Shown here piece by piece: positions 45,400 through 58,610 of a stretch of DNA of 64,000 nt. The position numbers were made by a program, and so were the translations under genes. The DNA comes from Sinotaia quadrata (Eukaryota > Mollusca > Gastropoda > Architaenioglossa > Viviparidae), in NCBI GenBank assembly GCA_028829895.1, contig CM054181.1, forward strand, positions 11,118,501-11,182,500. Direction: 5' to 3'. The number at the start of each line of letters is the position of its first letter. Within the stretch, counting starts at the first letter, position 1. The notes beneath the pieces are model-generated. The model was not told the origin of the DNA. It saw only the letters and a list, made by a program, of their open reading frames with translations, and did not search any database.

Positions 45400-46140
45400 T
45401 CACTCCACTCAGGCAATCATTATTTCTCACCAGTCTAGCAATAACTAGATTTCACTCCAGTCAGGAAATCATTATTTCTCACTAGTCTAGCAGTAACTAG
45501 ATTTCATTCCAGTCAGGAAATCATTATTTCTCACCAGTCTAGCAATAACTAGATTTCACTCCAGTCAGGTAATCATTAGATTTCACTCCAGTCATGAAAT
45601 CATTACATTTCACTCTAGGCAGGGTGTCATTAGGTAAAATCAAGTCATACTTGCAATAGATCTCACACCAGTCTCCCATCAAACTCAGTCTAATTATTAA
45701 CCCTTGCAATGGTAGATTTATTTAAATATTAATCCTTGCAATGATAAATTTCATTTTAACTGTTAACCCTTATAATGATAGAACTCAGTCTATTAACCTT
45801 TGTAATGGTAGAACTCATTCTAACTATTAACCCCTGTGATGATAGATTAACTATTATCCCTTGTAATGGTATATTTATTTAACTATTAACCCTTGTAATG
45901 GTAGATTTATTCACCTATTAACCCTTGTAATGGTATATTTATTTAGCTATTAACCCTAGCAATGGTAGAACACAGTCTAACAATTAACCCTTGAAATGGT
46001 AGATTTATTTAACTATTAATCCTTGCAACAGTAGGTTTCTGTTTAACTGTTAACCCTTGTAATTGTAGATTTCAATTTAACTATTAACTCTTGTAATGGT
46101 AGGTTTCATTGTAACTATTAACACTTGTAAACTTAATTAT
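45400..46140. repeat. Two degenerate arrays, Syt1 intron 7
   Basis: In 45400-45620 CAGTCTAGCAATAACTAGAT and TTCACTCCAGTCAGGAAATC recur at ~53 bp. In 45690-46140 TATTAACCCTTGTAATGGTA and GATTTATTTAAC recur at ~34 bp. Confidence 0.85.
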
Positions 46141-46159
46141 ATTATTAGAATATATTAGA

Positions 46160-46540
46160 ATATGACACCATGCACTCAACAGACTGCACACAGCAAATTA
46201 TACTACCAAATTATGACACCACACACACTGTAAACTGCACACAGCAAATTATACTACCAGGGTTTGACACCACACACACTGTAAACTGCACACAGCAAAT
46301 TATACTACCAGAGTTTGACACCATGCATGCCATAAACTGTAAAAGGGAGTTGTATTATTAGATATAACACCACAAACACTGTTGGCTGCATATAGATCTT
46401 GACAGTGCACACACCATAGACTGCACATAGTTATATAACCGGAGCATGGCACTACACACACCATAGACTGCACACAGTGAGTTATATTACCAGAGTATGA
46501 CACTACACACACACCGTAGACTGCACATAGCAATGATTTT
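46160..46540. repeat. ~51-bp tandem repeat, about 7 copies, Syt1 intron 7
   Basis: ACACACTGTAAACTGCACAC, AGCAAATTATACTACCAG and TTTGACACCA recur. Later copies have internal deletions. Confidence 0.9.
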
Positions 46541-47469
46541 TGTCAGTTAAATATATCCAACACCATTTACATTTAGACTATTTTAATGTAACCTAATCAT
46601 ATAGTTTCAAATCATGTGCCTTTTGTGTGAACTACATGTATGTTACATATATATCTGCATAACATTATGTGTAATATGTTACCTTTGGAATTACACTACA
46701 ATTATTTAGCATTTATGTAATTATAGAGTTACCTGTGTATGCTTTCTTTTGAACCACATATACTCTGCATGTAGGAAAGTAATAGTGTTTCTTTCATTTC
46801 AACTTGAAACGCTTTTTAAATTTGTACAGTGATAGAATTTTTGTCCATCAAAATATATATTTTATAGTGTGTTTATTATTTTACTTGTTTTTTCTCAAAC
46901 TAAAAATATTTCAAATTAATTTAAAGATAAACATGTACATTGATTTAACTTTATACATAGATAGACATACAGACAGATAGATTGATGGATGTAACCAACT
47001 TCTATAACTTCTAAATCCTAGCTTAAACTTAAAGCCTGTTTCTCTTCACTTTAACATAATGTCTCAACATAAAATGTCATCTTTTGTCAGTCTTAAGACT
47101 TAGGCAGACAAATCTGTGCTGAAAGATAAGTTAATCGTTTCAGTAATTAAAAGACCTTATATTTATTTACTAAGCTTATTTTCTTTTAGATAAATTGTGC
47201 ATGCTATTTTCTTGAACATTATACTTTTGGCATTTTATATTAATTATTTATATTTATTCTAACTTTTTTATGCATGATTTTAATCTTTTTTTCTAAATTG
47301 TCTGTATTTGCAATATGTGTTATCATTTCATATCTGCTTCTTCATAGAATTGCTATTAATAGCAGTCCTTATCTCTGCCAATATGACTCCATTTTGCTTC
47401 AGTACTTTTGTTCCTCATTGAACCACAGATATTAAAATTCTCAGTATGTGTTTCTTTATTCCATAAGAA
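46541..47469. other. Syt1 intron 7, no added feature
   Basis: AT-rich unique intron sequence with nothing recognisable. Confidence 0.5.
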
Positions 47470-48440
47470 TTTTAATGGATTTAAGAGTCAAAGTGTCACT
47501 ATCAGATTTGACTGTCATGTCTGAATATAAGATCCAACTATCAGATCTAACCATCATTTCTAAATATATATTAGGTCTGTTAGATCTGAATGTAATGTTT
47601 AAATATTAGAATTGACTCTCAGATCTGACTGTTTTGTCTAAATACCAGGTTTACCTATAAATCAACATCTATTTATCAGACCTAACTCTCAGATCTGATT
47701 GTCATGTTGAAATAGTAGAATTGATTATCAGATCTGACTATCATGTCTATATATGATATATATATATATATATATATATATAATCAGTTTATCTATCAAA
47801 TCTGACTGTTGTATTATATAAATATCATTTTAACTATCTGATCTGACTTTCATGTCTAAATATCAGGCCTGACTTTCAGATCTGACAATATTGTCAAAAT
47901 ATCAGATCTGACTCTTGAATCTGACTGTCATGTCTAAATAATAGGCCTAACTGTCAGATCAGATTGTAATAATCACAAAGGTAAACTATCAGATCTGAAT
48001 ATCACTTCTTCTATAAGGTTTAACTGTCAGTTTTGGCTTCCATTTCATCATGTCTGTCAGATTTGATATGGAGACATTTCAGTGAGGTGTGAAGTTAGAT
48101 TAAATAAGTGACTGACATAGTTAATCTAAGCATGTATATCAATGTGCCCTGCTTGAACTGTAAACATTGATACATTAGTACAGTTATACCTATGATGCAT
48201 AGAGTAAACATGTGACATTAGTACAACTGCACCCATGATACAGTAAACATTTGCCACATTAATACATCCAAACCTGTGTGATAAATAAGCATATGCCACA
48301 TTAGTGCAACTGCACCCGATACATATAGTCAGCATTTGCCACATTAGTACAGCTGCTCATGATAACTGCCATATTAGTAGAACTGCACCTGTGATACAGT
48401 AAGCATTTACCACGTTAGTACAGTTGCTGCCAATAAGCAT
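47470..48440. repeat. Two degenerate arrays and an AT run, Syt1 intron 7
   Basis: In 47470-48010 AGATCTGACTGTCATGTCTA and AATATCAG recur at ~40 bp, around an (AT)n run near 47755-47783. In 48120-48440 CCACATTAGTACAACTGCAC, CCATGATACAGTAAACATT recur at ~45 bp. Confidence 0.85.
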
Positions 48441-48829
48441 TTGCCACATTCTTGGGCACACTTTCATAAAATATTTATCAGAAAGGTTGCTTTTGATTTT
48501 AATGGTCCATAACTGTAATTACTAAATAACATCACTTGCCAAAAGCAAGACCAGTTTAAATGGCATTCCTATCTCTACTATCTCATACAATTCCTCATAA
48601 CAATAAAATTTAGTGATATGATTCATTATAACAATAGAATCTATTGATACAATTCCTTGTAATGATGAAATCTAGTTGATATATTTATTATATCACTCAG
48701 TTCTATGGTCTTTGTCAAAAACAAACCTTTGCAGACATTCCAAAGTCTGGATAGATTTAATTATTTAGCCAAACTTATTATATGCCAAAATTCAGTCTAG
48801 TCAGCTTGTACTATGAACCTCACATAAGC

Positions 48830-49340
48830 TAGCAATCTAAACCTCACTTTAGTTAGCTAGCACTTTGAACTTTGCCTCATTCTAAACATCGCCTCAGCTA
48901 GCACTCTATACATCATCTCAGCTAGCACTCTAATCTTCACCTCTGTCCGCTAGCACTCTAAACTTCACCTCAGTCACCAAGCACTCTAAACATCACCTCA
49001 GTCAACTAGCACTCTAAACATCACCTCAGCTTGCACTCTAAACTTCACCTCAGTTAGCTAGCACTAAACTTCACCTCAGTCAACTAGCACTCTAAACTTC
49101 ACTTCAGTCAGCTAGCACTCTAAACTTCACCTCAGTCAACTAGCACTCTAAACTTCACCTCAGCTTGCACTCTAAACTTCACCTCAGTCAGCTAGCACTC
49201 TAAACTTCACCTCAGTCAGCTAGCAGTCTAAACCTTACCCCAGTCATCTGTTACTCTAAACTTCACCTCAGTCATCTAGCACTCTAAATCTCACTTCAAT
49301 TAGCTGGTTCTCTAAACCTCACATTAGACATCCAGTAACT
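48830..49340. repeat. 28-bp tandem array, about 18 copies, Syt1 intron 7
   Basis: CACCTCAGTCAGCTAGCACT and CTAAACTT repeat with occasional 8-12 bp deletions. Contiguous, with no unique spacers. Confidence 0.93.
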
Positions 49341-49539
49341 AAACCTCAACTCAGTCACTTTGCATATATAACAGATGACTTGATTTCTTTTTCAAAAACA
49401 TTACTACTAATGGTACTACTGGTGTTAATACTCTGAATGAAAAGAAAAAAATTGTATACTTATTACTTGTTGGAGTCTGCAATGTACGGATAATAAAAAT
49501 TCAATCTGTTTAAGTTCCTTTGACCTACTGTACATGTAA

Positions 49540-49690
49540 TTTGCAGTGTATAGATCTCGAGAAGACAACATACAAATTTCTTGACACTCCCCACTTAATA
49601 CTGCAGTGTATAGATCTAGAGAAGACAACATACAAATTTTTTGACACTCTCCTGCAGTGTACAGACCGAGTAGCATACAATTTCCTTTTG
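49540..49690. repeat. ~62-bp repeat, 2.5 copies, Syt1 intron 7
   Basis: CAGTGTATAGATCTAGAGAA, GACAACATACAAATTT and TTGACACTC occur twice, and a shortened third copy follows. Confidence 0.85.
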
Positions 49691-50279
49691 ATGCCAGCAG
49701 TCATACATACTTGACTGACACACAAATGCGACACTCTAAAACAAGCTATATTTTCTGAGCATGACAAATCACATATTTGACAGTATGTGGGATTATGGAT
49801 TCCTAAATTAGAGCAGGGCACCCGATGAAGTTTATCACCTGATTCTTGCTGCTGTTTTCTTGGTCTGGCTGCCTAGAGATGTAGGGACATATAGGGCATA
49901 GAATGTCCCTTGTGTAGTTTATATGTACTTTAAACATGATTCAGTTTATGATTATCTTACCCTATCAATACTTCATACTTAGGTCCATGGGGGCAGGGTG
50001 TGAGATTATGGACTGAGTTTGTCAATTAATGATTACTTTAGAAATCAAAATATCAGCTTCTAACAGATATTTTTTCCTGTTATGAATTTAATAAAAGTGT
50101 TTGAACGAACTGTTTTTCTAACCATAAGATGTGTATAAGATGGATTATAAGGGAATAGCATAAAACTCCTACATGTCTTGATCTGTGTTGTTGGATTAAT
50201 TTTTTCAATTATAATTTAAAGGATTTATAATTTATATCAATTTTTTAAACTTTTTCCATACATCTAAAAATGACATGAT

Positions 50280-50600
50280 TCAAATGTTTAGATGCTGGGT
50301 GTATTAGCTGTGAGTAAATCTTTGTTATATACAAAGACTTATTTCTTTGATATGTTGAGTCCTTAGCTTTGAGTAAATTTTTGTAGTATACATCTGAACT
50401 CAAGTTATTGAGCTCATAGGCTTGAGTAAATGTTTATAGTAGACATAAGCTCTTTGAGTTATTGAGCCTTAGGTTTGAGTAAATTTTTGTCATTATACAG
50501 AGACTCACAGTGAGTGCCTTAGCTCTGAGTAAATATAATTTGTCATATACAAAAGGACCCACTCTTTGAGGTATTGAGTGCTTTAGTGTCTTGTGAAATA
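50280..50600. repeat. Degenerate ~58-bp repeat, Syt1 intron 7
   Basis: TTGAGTAAATTTTTGT, TATACA and TTGAGTTATTGAGC recur about five times. Confidence 0.7.
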
Positions 50601-50853
50601 TTGTAATATACAAATACTGTCAGATAGTGAATGAATAGCATTGATTAAATAAATATTTACATTCCATCAAATGCTTAGTGAACAAGTACTCGAATATCAA
50701 TGTCATCTCATTAGAAAATGCAGTTATTTAATATTATTATAGTCTGCATATTTTATATTTTAATTGCACAGTTTGAATTTACTGTCTTTGCAAATACTTT
50801 CTTATAAATCATTGCTGTATAACGTTTTCAATCTGGCCACTGTTACGTTTCAG

Positions 50854-51039
50854 AAAGTGACACTGATAATCACTGTGGTGGATTATGATCGTATCGGCAC
50901 CTCAGAACCTATTGGCCGTGTCTTGCTTGGCTGTAATTCAACAGGCACTGAACTCCGACACTGGAGTGACATGTTGGCCAATCCACGACGTCCCATTGCT
51001 CAGTGGCACACTCTGCAGGAGGTACCAGAGAAAAACTGA
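50854..51039 (+). CDS. Syt1: Syt1 exon 8 (last coding): end of C2B
   Basis: 61 codons plus stop TGA 51037-51039; residues 354-414: [61 protein letters not shown]. It carries ligands D363 and D365. The fifth position (371) is Glu, not Asp, as I recall also for Drosophila Syt1. Arg398-Arg399 at the bottom of C2B and the WHTL motif (404-407), linked in the family to docking, are present. Acceptor CTGTTACGTTTCAG. The intron ahead is 6.5 kb. If both exons 7 were skipped, this exon would be read out of frame to a stop at 50886-50888. Confidence 0.97.
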   Translation, partial: KVTLIITVVDYDRIGTSEPIGRVLLGCNSTGTELRHWSDMLANPRRPIAQWHTLQEVPEKN

Positions 51040-51338
51040 TCTGGGTCGAGTCAAGATGATCCTCCCCAAAAGAGTGAGAATGTGGAAATAGTCCATGGAA
51101 TGTGTTGTTTAACCCTTTTTACAGGAGTAATTCATTTACTTTTTCATTCCAAAGGCTGCTGTTGGCATTTACACTTGTGGAGCAGCTTGAGTTTTTTGCT
51201 TGTACCATCTTGGCATTTTGAGTTCAGATTACGTCCCTTTTTGGGGTACTATTTATTTAATATACTTAAAGGTTCCATTTACAAGGGGAGATAATAGATT
51301 ATTGCTGCTTAGTAGCAGCTTTGACAGATTTTAAAAAA

Positions 51339-51344
51339 AATAAA
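51339..51344 (+). terminator. Proximal poly(A) signal candidate AATAAA
   Basis: About 300 bp after the stop codon, with T-rich sequence 20-50 bp downstream. It would give a short 3' UTR form. Confidence 0.3.
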
Positions 51345-52559
51345 ATGTAACACCATCATTTTCTGTTCCCTTCATTGTGTCCCATTTTCTATTTCTCAAG
51401 AAATTCTTTCACTGCAATTGTTCTAGAAGAATTCAGCTCTATGTTTAGAATGGCTGGTCCCATTTATTGTTACAGGAAAGGTCAAGGGTCAATTTATAAT
51501 TGCACATTTGAAATAGTCAAGACCAGATGAGCTGCTTGCTTGTGCAAACAGCAGAGAGGATCATTGTCTTTTTTCTATCTTACCATTTTCATTTTATTGT
51601 TTTAAAACATTTCTTTGGAAAAGATATCAGGTCCGATGCATTAACTCACAAAAAAATGTCTTTGCTTCACTTCTGCAATTTTGTTTCTACAATCAGTGTG
51701 ATGCCATAAAGTTTTTTAAAATTAAACTAGTTGTGACAGTAACAAGGACACATCAGCATTATGGAGAAGACATATTTGTAGGCTGTCACCCATGCAAGTA
51801 GACATTACATTGTATACAATTTCTCCCTTGGAAATTTAAATATTGACTAGATGAAACTTGTCCACTTTCTTTTTTTGAGCGGGATGCTATTTTCATAGTT
51901 TAAAAGGTCTGCAGATATCACCGCATCTCCAGAATAAATCTGTTATCATAGTGCAACAGACGGGTAGGTAATTTTTTTATTTGAAACCATGAAAATCAAT
52001 CTTTAAAATTTGTGGTGTTTGATGGACACATTGTATTTTGATAAATCTGATTTGTGTGGTTTATCAGAAACTGTATTATTAAGCTTAAAATTTTATTGTT
52101 ATCATGACAAGCTCTTTTGCTGATAATTTGAAAGAATCTTGATTTAGAATCTCAGACATTCATTTTATGCTTTAGTTTTGTTGTCTCCCTTGTTTTTCAC
52201 TGATATTATTATTTAAGCTTATATTGAACTTGATATTTTGTGCTCTGTGAAATTAAAATTCAAACAAATAGCAATAGTGAGATGTATTTTCTTTTTTCTG
52301 CTACCCTTTTTTTTTAAAGTATGTGCAGGTTTTTAAAAAAATATCTTTGGGCAGTTTTTAAAGTGAGGATTTTTTTATACACATAAGAATGACCCTATAT
52401 AATTATATGAAATTGAAGATTAACCTATATAACTATATGAACATAGATTGACCGATATAACTGTACAAATATAAAAGAAATACCTGTATAACTGTATGAA
52501 TATAGAAGATTTACTGTATATCTATGAACTCTTTTGTAAATATAATTAAGAGGTAACAG

Positions 52560-52690
52560 TTTGTGAACATTTAGCCTACTTTACATAACTTAGACAAAAT
52601 CATCAACATTTAACCTACTTTACATAACTTAGACAGAATCATCAACATTTAGTTTACTTTACATAACTTAGACAAAATCATCAACATTTA
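52560..52690. repeat. ~47-bp tandem repeat, about 2.7 copies
   Basis: CATCAACATTTAACCTACTT and TACATAACTTAGACAAAAT recur. This is one of the few arrays in the proposed 3' UTR. Confidence 0.85.
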
Positions 52691-53394
52691 GTGATTTTTG
52701 TTGTTGTTGATTTTTTTAAAACATTAGATAAAAAGGCGAAGCTGGTAACTTCAACATCTGCATTACAGCAACGAGTTGTGGATTTTGTATAAAATGTTAT
52801 GATCTTGTGTGAAAAACTGTTTACAGATAATAGCAGAATGTATTCTTCTTTCTCAATTTCTTTTTAAATCTGCCAATGCTAAATAATCAATAAATCTGTA
52901 CTATCAATGAAAGTAGAAAGTATGTCTACCAGAACCATATTTCATTGTACTGGCCTGTAAGAAAGTTACTGACAAGAAATGTACAACAGTATCCATATTT
53001 TTAAAATTTTCCTCCTTATCCATTACACTTTAGTTATAAAGTCTTACATTTTCTTTAAAAAATATTATCTAAATAAGGTTCTGGTCATTTCCAAATCACT
53101 TGGTTGCCACTTATCAGTTGTCTTTCTTTATCTAACTACAAATATTGGCCTAAACTACACATGATTGAAATTTACATATAATCATGACTTCATTTTCTTT
53201 TTTTGGAAAATTTAAATCCACATCTTTGAACCATTTTTGCAGATATCACTTTTATTCATTTTTATTTTTATGAGTTGTCAATTTATATTTTGGCAGCTGA
53301 TTTTACAGTTTTTGTTACTGGACATTGTTTAAAAAATGTGAAACTTAGTTTATTGTCCAGCTTGTCTAAAAAATTATGGTTCAGGATACCCATT

Positions 53395-53530
53395 CCATCA
53401 ATATTCCATGTGCTTTCTGTTAATAAAACAGAAAAGTGGAAATGGTTTAAGCAACATTATTTTTAAAACCCAATTCGGCTGATTTTCAGTGTGCTTGCTG
53501 TTAATAAAACAGAATAGTAGAAATGTTTTA
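53395..53530. repeat. ~65-bp duplication
   Basis: GTGCTTTCTGTTAATAAAAC and AGAAAAGTGGAAATGGTTTA recur in a diverged second copy (GTGCTTGCTGTTAATAAAAC). Confidence 0.8.
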
Positions 53531-55634
53531 AGCATCATTATTTTTCTTTCAAAACTGATGAAAATCTGACATATTATCATTTTGAGATTTGTCTTTTGCA
53601 ACCTCTTAAAGTAATTCTTGCTTCTTTTTTTTTTTTTAAGGAAACCAACCATATGTTTATGATGCACATATTTTCTGAACTAGGCATGTTATGAATTTTT
53701 AACAGTTCTGTGTTTTGTAACACAGTCTGTGAGATTTTTGCTTCTTAACATTCCAGATTTTATTTTAATGTTTTCATGAATATAGGTAGATTTCTGATGT
53801 GCCCTTTAAGCCTCACGTTTGATACATTTTGCACCATGTCTGATTTTTCTCTGTTGCTGGAATATTTATTATCTTTCTTTCATTAGATCTGTTTTTCTTG
53901 TCAGTAATAATTGTTATTTTAAGTTTCCAATTGTCATTCTCCGCTAATGAAGTACTAATTGTATGCGAAGAGTGTTCGCATTCATTTTCTCATCCAGAGG
54001 TGTTTTAATCATTACCTCCCTTTCCTGTGTGTAATAATGTAGTAGAGGAAACCACTCTGGCATTTTAACCATTTGTCTGGTTTAACCTGTATGTGATTAC
54101 ATATGGATTTGAAGTTTGATAGTTCTGCTTAAGCAATTTGTTTTAGTTTGTACATCATCTGCCTTGTTTTTATCGGTGTTGGGATTGTTTCAGTCGTAGT
54201 AGTGACAGCTGTGATACTGCATGTGAAACAAATAAGAGCTATATATATATATAATTAGATTTTTAGTAATAATACCATGAAACTCTTCTTGTTTAAGAAA
54301 TTTATTGTGATTTTAACAGACTTATATTTTTCTTTCTTTCATACTGTTAGTGATGCAAGTCCATTACAGAGATTACTAAAGGAAATGACATATAATTAAC
54401 TTGACATGCAGGCTTTACTTTTTTTTGTGCATGGGTTTTAACTGATACTATTTAAAGGTTCAGTATATCGTGTGTCAATGGAGCATGGTACATAGCCTGA
54501 AATTAATTTGCAGGAGGTTGAGAAGTCTTTGGTTAGTATAAATGTTTCTCTTTTCAAGTGGCACTAATCAGCTTTAATTTGGTCTGCAAATCTTTCACCC
54601 ATTATGGGTGCTAGACTTTTCCATTCAAATGTCAGTAATTTTTACCACTTGTATACGTTATATTACTGTAGTGCTGCAGCATATGTTGGATCTGTTTGAA
54701 CAATGACCCCTTCCTGACTAAAATTTAAGTAAGTATAAATGAAACCATTTCTTGTTTATGTTGTGTTAACTCACAAAATATAGGATAAGATCTTTCTTAA
54801 GAAATGCCTTGACCATGTGTTTCCAGAGCAAAGCATAATACATTCCCAGACCACTGTCATTCCATTCATGTTAAATACAAAACTAGATTTAGCCCTGGGA
54901 TACTTTGATCCTGACAAAACTTACCATGACACTTTATATAGGACTGGAATGCTTGCATGTTCTTGTCATAACTGTATGTCATCTTGATTGACACATTTTG
55001 GCAGTTAGAGAAAATTAGATTTGGGCTTATAATTTTCTTGCCTTAACATTCTTGATGTGAATGATAAATATTTTGGTTCTCAGAAATTAATTTCACAATT
55101 TAGTCTTTTATGATTTTTACATTAAGTTTGTTTTTATATCATTTTGTTGTTTATTATATTTCATGTTTTATTAGAAACTTCAATAATAATTTGTTCTGTG
55201 GTGATTTAAACTGGTGGATGTTTCTTTATTATGTGCTGGGTTAGAATTGTTATAAATATTTCATATGTTATGTTTCTGTCTAAATTTATTTGGTATTACT
55301 TTACAATATTCATCTCAGAAGAGCATAATGAAGGATGTGGACAGTATTGGTTTTAGAGAACTGCATTTGTGTTTGACTTGAATTTCCAAAGTATTTTTAT
55401 TATGTTTATATTGCTTTAATTTACAAGAAACACTGCATTCTTGTTGTTAACAAGTTCTGATGTCGAAAGGGATATTCTGTATTTATTTTTAAATCTAAAT
55501 TTCATTTCTTGAATTATAGTTTTAATTGATTCTTTTGTTTGTTATATATGAAACACTCAATCTTTTTTGTAGATATATAGAAAAGTCTTTTGCATTCTAA
55601 TTGTCAGATGCAGATGTAAACACTGTATTGGTGC

Positions 55635-55640
55635 AATAAA
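55635..55640 (+). terminator. Distal poly(A) signal candidate AATAAA
   Basis: GTGCAATAAAGACTTTTATT is followed by a G/U-rich stretch, the arrangement expected of a strong vertebrate- or mollusc-type poly(A) site. It is the best-looking end for the Syt1 transcript. Confidence 0.5.
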
Positions 55641-55660
55641 GACTTTTATTTGTCAAAGTT

Positions 55661-56899
55661 ATTTTGTGTTGTTGATACACAAACCAGAAAATTCATAAAA
55701 GTGACTGTTTGTTTAGTTTTTCTGCTAAAAGTTATAGAATTAAATTCAGCATTTTTTTTTCATTCACTTGTATACTAGAACAGTTTTGTATACTTTTTGA
55801 CTGACTTTTGAGAAACAATAAAATTGATGTCCCCACTGAATAATATTTTTCCCTACAATTTTATCAAGATGTACACATTTTGATTGAGCAATTGCTTCTT
55901 TCTATCAGCTATGTGAAGTGTGTTTTAATTATTCCTAGAAACATTCATGTATTTAAAACATCTTCTGCTGGCTAGTGAAATTCAGATGAGCAACTCAAGG
56001 TAGATAACTCTTAATACATTATGCATTTATGTTTTCCTTTTTCTTTATCTGGAGAATTTAAGGTCACAGACAGAAAGTACAGTTATAACGGGTTTAAAGA
56101 AGGGACCAGTGTAAAAATCGTCATCTTTGTATAGCACTTAGTGATGTGTGCTGTATTGGTTCTTTCGTCTCAATTGGTGAATAATAAAAGTCCGTGAAAC
56201 AGTAAATGGAGAGTTTTCTGTTCTTGTATAAACACTGTTTTGTATGTAATTGTCTGACTGTGCATGTTTGTTGTGCTTTAGTTGTCTGTTTTTTACATCT
56301 AGATAATCTTAAACTGTCATTTACAAACACATAAAAAGTGTAATTGATAGTTTAAATCAAAACTGTTTAATACCCATGATGGCTTTTAAACATGCATTAT
56401 ATGTATACATATATTAGATTTTGGACAAAGAAACTAACCATAACAAATGTAAGCAAAATATGAATAAGAGAAAAGAGTACTTGTTGTCTTCATTCAATGA
56501 TCGGTCTCCCTTTCTCTCATACACAAACAATTACAATAGATGTACATGTATTTAGAATTTAGACTGACATAGTTTATGGTCCTTTGCTCTTTCTCTCTCA
56601 CTCACTAACACACACACACAAACACAATATTTAGTTCATGGACCTTTTCTCTCTCTCTCTCTCACTCTCTAAACACCCCCCCAAAATATGAGTGTCATAA
56701 TGAATTTTAAATAGTTTGCCTTGCATGTACCATTGCACACTCTATAACAAAAGTCAAGCTTTAAAGTCTAAAAATACTACAGCAAATGGCTTTTTTTTTC
56801 TTTCTTCAATCTCTCGCATATACAAACACAATGTGTAAAAAAACTAGTTTTATTAGAGGTATAATATTTAGCTTAGATAAGCATAGCATTATATGTGTG
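55661..56899. other. No gene recognised
   Basis: AT-rich DNA with more AATAAA words (55817, 56183), simple CT/CA runs near 56580-56680 and a (GT)n near 56895. It may include further 3' UTR or be intergenic. Confidence 0.4.
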
Positions 56900-57230
56900 T
56901 GTGTGTCACGCTTATAATGGTTTAAGTTAATGTAAAATAATGAGGCTATCTTACACAAACTCTTATATTATAATGGTTTAGGTTAATGTAAAATATTGAG
57001 GCTGTCTTACACACATTCTTATAATGGTTTAGGTTAATGTAAAATTTTGAGGTTGTCTTACACAAATTCTTATAATGGTTTAGGTTACTGTAAAATATTG
57101 AGGCTGTCTTACACAAATTCTTATAATGGTTTAGATTAATGTAAAATTTTGAGGCTTACACAAATCTTATAATGGTTTAGGTTAGTGTAAAATTTTGAAG
57201 CTGTCTTACATAAATTCTTACATAAATCCA
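56900..57230. repeat. ~51-bp tandem repeat, about 6 copies
   Basis: CTTATAATGGTTTAGGTTAA, TGTAAAATTTTGAGGCTGTC and TTACACAAATT recur. Confidence 0.9.
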
Positions 57231-57289
57231 TTGACACAAGAAAATGAATTTCAAGAGAATGCCACAAGTGTTGAGATGGTATGACAGTG

Positions 57290-57590
57290 CTAAAGTTAGT
57301 CAGGGGCTAGAGTTGGTCAAGGGCTAAAGTTAGTCAGAGGCTAGAGTTGGTCCAAGGCTAGAGTTGGTCAAAGGATATAGTTGGTCAGTAGGCTAAAGTT
57401 GGTCAAAGGCTAGAGTTGATCACTGGGCTAGAGTTGGTCAAAGGATATAGTTGGTCAAAGGCTAGAGTTGATCAGTGGGCTAGAGGTCAAATGCTAGAGT
57501 TGGTCAAAGACTAAAGTTGATAAGTGGGCTAAAGTTGGTCAAAGGCTAAAGTTGATCAGTGGGCTAGAGTTGATCAGTAGGCATAGACAG
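57290..57590. repeat. ~17-bp tandem repeat (GGCTAGAGTTGGTCAAA)
   Basis: About 17 diverged copies, with TTGGTCAAAGG and TTGATCAGTGGG subtypes alternating. Confidence 0.9.
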
Positions 57591-57856
57591 AATAGAACTC
57601 TCTTGCATACAATCCAGGTGTTTCTCTTCACGTTCACGAAATTCTCAGGTGAAAGAGTGCTTTTGATTACCACATCTGGTATCTGACAGTGATTAAAAAT
57701 ACCACAAGCGATTTCTCACACACTGCTCTCAAAGACCCAAATGATATCTGACAGTGATGTCAAGTATGATCGTGATAGTGCTCTTTAAGAAATCTAGTGT
57801 GGTGCTCAACACACTCTTTAAGATATAGAATTAAAACCTCCTCCTCATTTATCAGA

Positions 57857-58610
57857 TCATTGCAGACATGATTCAACTGCTGCTCGACCACCTTCACTGG
57901 CAGTCAACGCCCACCCTCATGCATCCCAACGGACACCGGGGACAGCCACGACGACAGCGCCAACAACAACAACAACACAACCAAGGAGGAGGACAAGGGG
58001 TTGAACATCCCGGACGCACGTACACGCTAAGTACAGACTTGGCGTACCACTAGCCTGGGTTTTGTAAGACACCCCTCCCAACCCCACTTCCACTCATCAT
58101 CGGGAACGACAGCAACAACACCCACCACAACTTTAGCCCATGGATTACCGGACCAAAGTCCCCTTTGCCGGCCAGACACGTTTTGCAACGGACGAGCGAA
58201 CAACAGCACTACACATAGATTTGTCACCAATATTCACAACTTACATCAGCCACCGACACCACAACGCTCAACAGGAACAAAATACAACTTCAACGCCACA
58301 GACACAGAAAATAGGGGACATAACTTTACAGGAACACAGCTCAAAGACATCATTTTTTTTTTTAATTCAACAACTGACAACACCAAGCAAGCACCAAGAC
58401 AAAACTCCAACAGCAACACCACAGCCAGCGCTCCCCGAATACTCGGGAGTGGAGCAGGTCCCACTGGAGCACTACAGATCAGAGAACGTCTTGTGATGAA
58501 GTGATCCACGAAAGTTCCAGTGATGACGTAAAATGTTTTACGTAACCACCAACACTCGTATATTCAGCGGTCTGGAATCTGTAATATGTAATAAATCTCA
58601 GATTTATCAA
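57857..58610 (+). other. C/A-rich exon-like block, possible terminal exon
   Basis: Composition changes sharply from AT-rich repeats to C/A-rich, higher-GC sequence. A splice acceptor-like TCCTCATTTATCAG ends at 57856 (another AG follows at 57866). Several frames are open. One, from ATG 57868 for 61 codons, is Gln-rich (an RQQQQQHNQGGG stretch) and ends at TAG 58051. AATAAA lies at 58590-58595. It could be the last exon and 3' UTR of an unidentified + strand gene, or an alternative end for Syt1. No domain is recognised and the coding frame cannot be decided. Confidence 0.3.

Larger units (their letters stand above)
51040..55660 (+). other. Syt1: Probable long 3' UTR of Syt1
   Basis: After the stop codon, 4.6 kb is T-rich and nearly free of the tandem arrays that fill the introns and flanks. 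Only small repeats are seen (52385-52520, 52560-52690 and 53395-53525). Poly(A) signals AATAAA lie at 51339-51344 (proximal) and 55635-55640 (distal, followed within 30 bp by GT-rich TTATTTTGTGTTGTTG). Other AATAAA words lie at 52889, 55817 and 56183. Long 3' UTRs are usual for neuronal genes. The true end needs transcript data. Confidence 0.5.

Noticed and set aside
50854..51039. A-to-I editing sites in C2B, as known in insect and squid Syt1
   Set aside because: Editing cannot be seen in genomic sequence, and I could not identify a convincing exon-intron duplex by eye.
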